NCBI GenBank assembly: GCA_023409435.1
Contig: JAEYHP010000070.1
Location: forward strand, 1 to 15,715
Length of the DNA stretch: 15,715 bases
Direction: 5' to 3'
Source: Bacillota bacterium
Lineage (GTDB): Bacteria > Bacillota > Clostridia > Christensenellales > CAG-138
Numbering within the stretch: the first letter of the stretch is position 1; the number at the start of each line of letters is the position of its first letter. This document shows positions 14,401 to 15,715 of this stretch, piece by piece. A program made the translations under genes and the position numbers. The notes below the pieces were generated by a model. It made no database searches and was not told the origin of the DNA. It saw only the letters and a program-made list of their open reading frames with translations.

Positions 14401-15715
14401 ATGCACAAACCCGAATGGCGCAGATTGATTTCCATATTCATGGCAATCCTGTTCGTCATTGCCGCCGCGCCGCATGCATATGCGTATGAAAACAGCCCGT
14501 ATCTTTCCGAACTGCGCGTGAGCGGCGGTTCGCTTACCGAAGACTTTGACCAAGACACTTATTCCTATACCATTATAGCAGACCAAGGCTCCTCCTCCGC
14601 AAAAATCACCGCCATCCCGGAAAACCTTACAGCCACCGTCACCATCAATGGCAACGTAGCCACCCAAAGCTCTCTGACATTGGAGGGTACGAACACGGCT
14701 TCCATCCATGTGACGGCAGCGGGCGGGGAATGCGACGCCACCTATACCGTGGAGCTTGTCGCTCCTTCCAACGATGCACCTTCCGTTCCTTCCGACGAAG
14801 AGCCCGCCGTTCCTCCCAACGAAGAGCCTGCCGCTCCTTCCGACGAAGAACCTGCCGCCCCTTCCGTCACGGAGCCCGCTAACCCTTCTTCCCCCGAGCT
14901 TGCAGCTCTTTCCAGCAATGCGTATCTTTGGGACATCAATGGCAATTTCGATCTTCTTACTCCTTATCTGGATCCAAACATTTTCAATTATACCGTACAG
15001 CCATACCCCGGCTATTCAAGCGTCCATCTGATCTTTACGCCGGAGGATCCTTCCGCCGTCATCCGGATCAATGGCGAGCAAAGAAGCGATATCACGCTGA
15101 ACCTTTCCAACGGCCCCAAAGAGGCCGTGGTGGAAATCACTGCCGCAGACGGCATCACAAAAAACGTCTATACATTCGCTATCTCTTATATCAGCAACAA
15201 TGTGGATCTTTATTTTCTTGAAACAGTTTCCGAAACCGGCAGACTGGACCCGGAATTTTATCCGGAAATCACAACGTACGATGCAATCCCTACCGGTGAT
15301 TATCCTTATGTAGTGTTCGGGTTTCTGCCGATGGATTCCTACGGAACCATTAAAATTGATGGGGTAACAGAATATCCGTATGATGACGGCTACTATTACT
15401 GGGCGGTGGGCACCGAGGACGGATTTACAACGACCTCAAAAATAGAAGTCACCGCCAGCGATGGGGCAACCAAAAAGACCTACACCATCCGCTATTCCGA
15501 TCCATCGGTCAAGCTCGGTACTCCGATACTGACTGCGGCGGCGCAGAGGTACGATTCCGTCAAACTGTCCTGGAATGCCATATCCGGCGCTAAAGGATAT
15601 GAGGTGTACCGTTCCACTTCCAGCAGCGGCACCTATACAAAAATCGCCACATTGGACAATAGCCTGAGCTACACCGATACGGGTCTCAAATCCGGCCAGC
15701 GTTACTACTACAAGG
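14401..15715 (+). CDS. Large secreted cadherin-like/fibronectin type III protein (runs off window end)
   Basis: 438 codons visible with no stop. A signal peptide (basic RR at 7-8, hydrophobic 9-23, AYA|Y near 28) implies export. Domain 1 (about 33-119: YLSELRVSGGSL, YSYTI, ATYTVEL) matches the bacterial cadherin-like beta-sandwich pattern. A Pro/Glu linker (122-161) follows. Domain 2 (about 172-263) has DPNIFNYTV and TKNVYTFAISY. Domain 3 (about 266-366) has LDPEFYPEITTYD and TKKTYTIRYS. A fibronectin type III domain begins near 371 (VKLSWNAISGAKGYEVYRS). These modules usually build surface stalks or carbohydrate-active and adhesive proteins; the missing C-terminus probably holds anchoring or functional domains. 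The start at ATG 14401 has GGGGGA 8 nt upstream. Codon use looks more A/T-rich than the housekeeping genes. Confidence 0.85.
   Translation, partial: MHKPEWRRLISIFMAILFVIAAAPHAYAYENSPYLSELRVSGGSLTEDFDQDTYSYTIIADQGSSSAKITAIPENLTATVTINGNVATQSSLTLEGTNTASIHVTAAGGECDATYTVELVAPSNDAPSVPSDEEPAVPPNEEPAAPSDEEPAAPSVTEPANPSSPELAALSSNAYLWDINGNFDLLTPYLDPNIFNYTVQPYPGYSSVHLIFTPEDPSAVIRINGEQRSDITLNLSNGPKEAVVEITAADGITKNVYTFAISYISNNVDLYFLETVSETGRLDPEFYPEITTYDAIPTGDYPYVVFGFLPMDSYGTIKIDGVTEYPYDDGYYYWAVGTEDGFTTTSKIEVTASDGATKKTYTIRYSDPSVKLGTPILTAAAQRYDSVKLSWNAISGAKGYEVYRSTSSSGTYTKIATLDNSLSYTDTGLKSGQRYYYK
14764..14883 (+). repeat. 24-bp tandem repeat encoding a Pro/Glu linker
   Basis: Five 8-residue units in frame: PSNDAPSV, PSDEEPAV, PPNEEPAA, PSDEEPAA, PSVTEPAN (residues 122-161). 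The middle three are nearly identical at DNA level and the outer two are diverged. The result is an acidic, extended spacer between beta-sandwich domains 1 and 2. Unit number could vary between strains. Confidence 0.85.

Noticed and set aside
14788..14883. Short direct repeats as a possible CRISPR array
   Set aside because: The units are adjacent with no spacers and encode an in-frame Pro/Glu linker.

Overview
The window looks like chromosomal DNA of a GC-rich (by eye, mid-to-high 50s percent) Gram-positive anaerobe of the Clostridia. The reasons are strong AGGAG-type ribosome binding sites, two exported PrsA/SurA-like proteins (one with a clear lipobox), a pth-mfd pair in the order usual for Bacillota, and secreted SH3b/CAP and cadherin-like wall proteins. 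A Christensenellales-like lineage is possible, but the sequence does not prove it. No phage, IS element, CRISPR array, rRNA or tRNA was seen.

Layout. 1-1213 (-): threonine synthase, lacking only its C-terminal end at the window edge. 1214-1425: leader of that gene, a perfect 16+16 nt AT-rich palindrome, and the terminator of the next operon. 1426-4115 (-): two tandem parvulin-type foldases, the downstream one with the expected parvulin His residues and the upstream one apparently degenerate. They are driven by a near-consensus promoter at 4183-4211. 4275-10760 (+): a divergent promoter, then a CtpE-like P-type ATPase, peptidyl-tRNA hydrolase (pth) and the transcription-repair coupling factor (mfd), probably one operon. 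10761-10974: palindromic repeats of the dispersed type and a strong bidirectional terminator. 10975-11508 (-): a GNAT acetyltransferase with its own TTGACA promoter. 11654-12634 (-): an unrecognised secreted protein with a ladder of cysteines every five residues and NCPT-helix repeats. 12873-14027 (-): a secreted protein with three SH3b domains and a CAP/YkwD domain. 14401-15715 (+, runs off the end): a large secreted protein with cadherin-like beta-sandwich domains, a Pro/Glu repeat linker and a fibronectin type III domain.

How the parts fit. The left two thirds are housekeeping: amino-acid synthesis, protein export folding, ion transport, translation rescue and repair. The right third is an extracytoplasmic cluster. 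The most notable result is that the Cys-ladder gene and the SH3b-CAP gene, about 1.4 kb apart and separated by a terminator, have clearly related promoter sequences with identical internal spacing. This suggests the two exported proteins are co-regulated. The Cys-ladder protein is the best candidate for undescribed biology here. Several starts were corrected from the longest open frame to the codon supported by RBS and promoter positions (4115, 4332, 6676, 7326, 11508, 12634, 14027).
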